A stretch of DNA of 14,133 nt. It comes from an uncultured Muribaculaceae bacterium (lineage in GTDB: Bacteria; Bacteroidota; Bacteroidia; Bacteroidales; Muribaculaceae). Under the pieces are notes generated by a model. It saw only the letters and a list, made by a program, of their open reading frames with translations, searched no databases and was not told where the DNA came from. Below, piece after piece: positions 14,045 through 14,133 of the stretch. The stretch lies in NCBI GenBank assembly GCA_910587925.1, contig CAJUOC010000043.1, forward strand, positions 1-14,133. The letters are read 5' to 3'. Within the stretch, counting starts at the first letter, position 1; each line of letters begins with the position of its first letter. Made by a program: the position numbers and the translations under genes.

Positions 14045-14133
14045 CCCCCCTGGTGTGGCGCGCGGCGCGGTGTGGAGGAGCCGTCGTGGTCAGCTCCGCG
14101 CTTCGGTGGCGGGTAGGCGCCGGTCACGGGGTT
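14045..14133. other. Start of a further repeat copy at the right edge
   Basis: CAGCTCCGCGCTTCGG (from 14091) resembles the CAGCGCTCCGCGCTT module at 13711-13724 and 13793-13807. The last nine bases, CACGGGGTT, match the start of the 13750 arm. The repeat region therefore seems to continue beyond the window; nothing coding is seen here. Confidence 0.45.

Overview
The window is chromosomal DNA from a high-G+C member of the Bacteroidota, most likely order Bacteroidales. Muribaculaceae is my best guess; an Alistipes-like genome is not excluded. The evidence is the Bacteroidales-type RpoC, the ECF sigma factor typical of that order, TAnnTTTG-type -7 boxes instead of sigma-70 -10 boxes, and start codons without clear Shine-Dalgarno sequences. 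Coding DNA is visibly G+C-rich, while the stretches at about 4080-4340, 6229-6409 and 12392-12648 are AT-rich.

Layout: (1) 1-2790, the C-terminal two thirds of rpoC (+), open at the left edge. (2) 2791-3565, no gene, but a terminator-like hairpin, two long palindromes sharing a core, a roughly 200-bp nested inverted repeat built of small hairpins, and a terminator for the next gene. (3) 3566-4069 (-), an ECF sigma factor. (4) 4070-4617, an AT-rich regulatory stretch with 11-bp-spaced TGTTAC repeats, then more small hairpins. (5) 4618-6228 (-), a polytopic membrane protein of uncertain family. (6) 6229-6409, a divergent promoter region. (7) 6410-12391 (+), a complete RND tripartite efflux operon: adaptor lipoprotein, inner-membrane proton-driven transporter, outer-membrane factor lipoprotein. 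(8) 12391-12633, a MITE-like element with 34-bp terminal inverted repeats, whose putative TAA target duplication coincides with the stop codon of the outer-membrane factor gene. (9) 12649-13440 (+), a divergent LpxA-like acyltransferase. (10) 13441-14133, no gene, but two more nested inverted repeats of hairpin modules, running to the right edge.

How the genes work together: the three efflux genes should form one envelope-spanning pump. The LpxA-like protein is cytosolic and would act on lipid A or a related acylated nucleotide sugar, but it lacks several residues important in the Escherichia coli enzyme, so it looks like a paralogue. No protein-coding system here is clearly new. The least explained feature is the intergenic DNA: hairpin modules, mostly with 3-nt loops, are arranged in mirror order in larger inverted repeats, and paired changes between the two arms keep each small stem intact. 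That suggests selection for, or recombination-based maintenance of, the folded structure.
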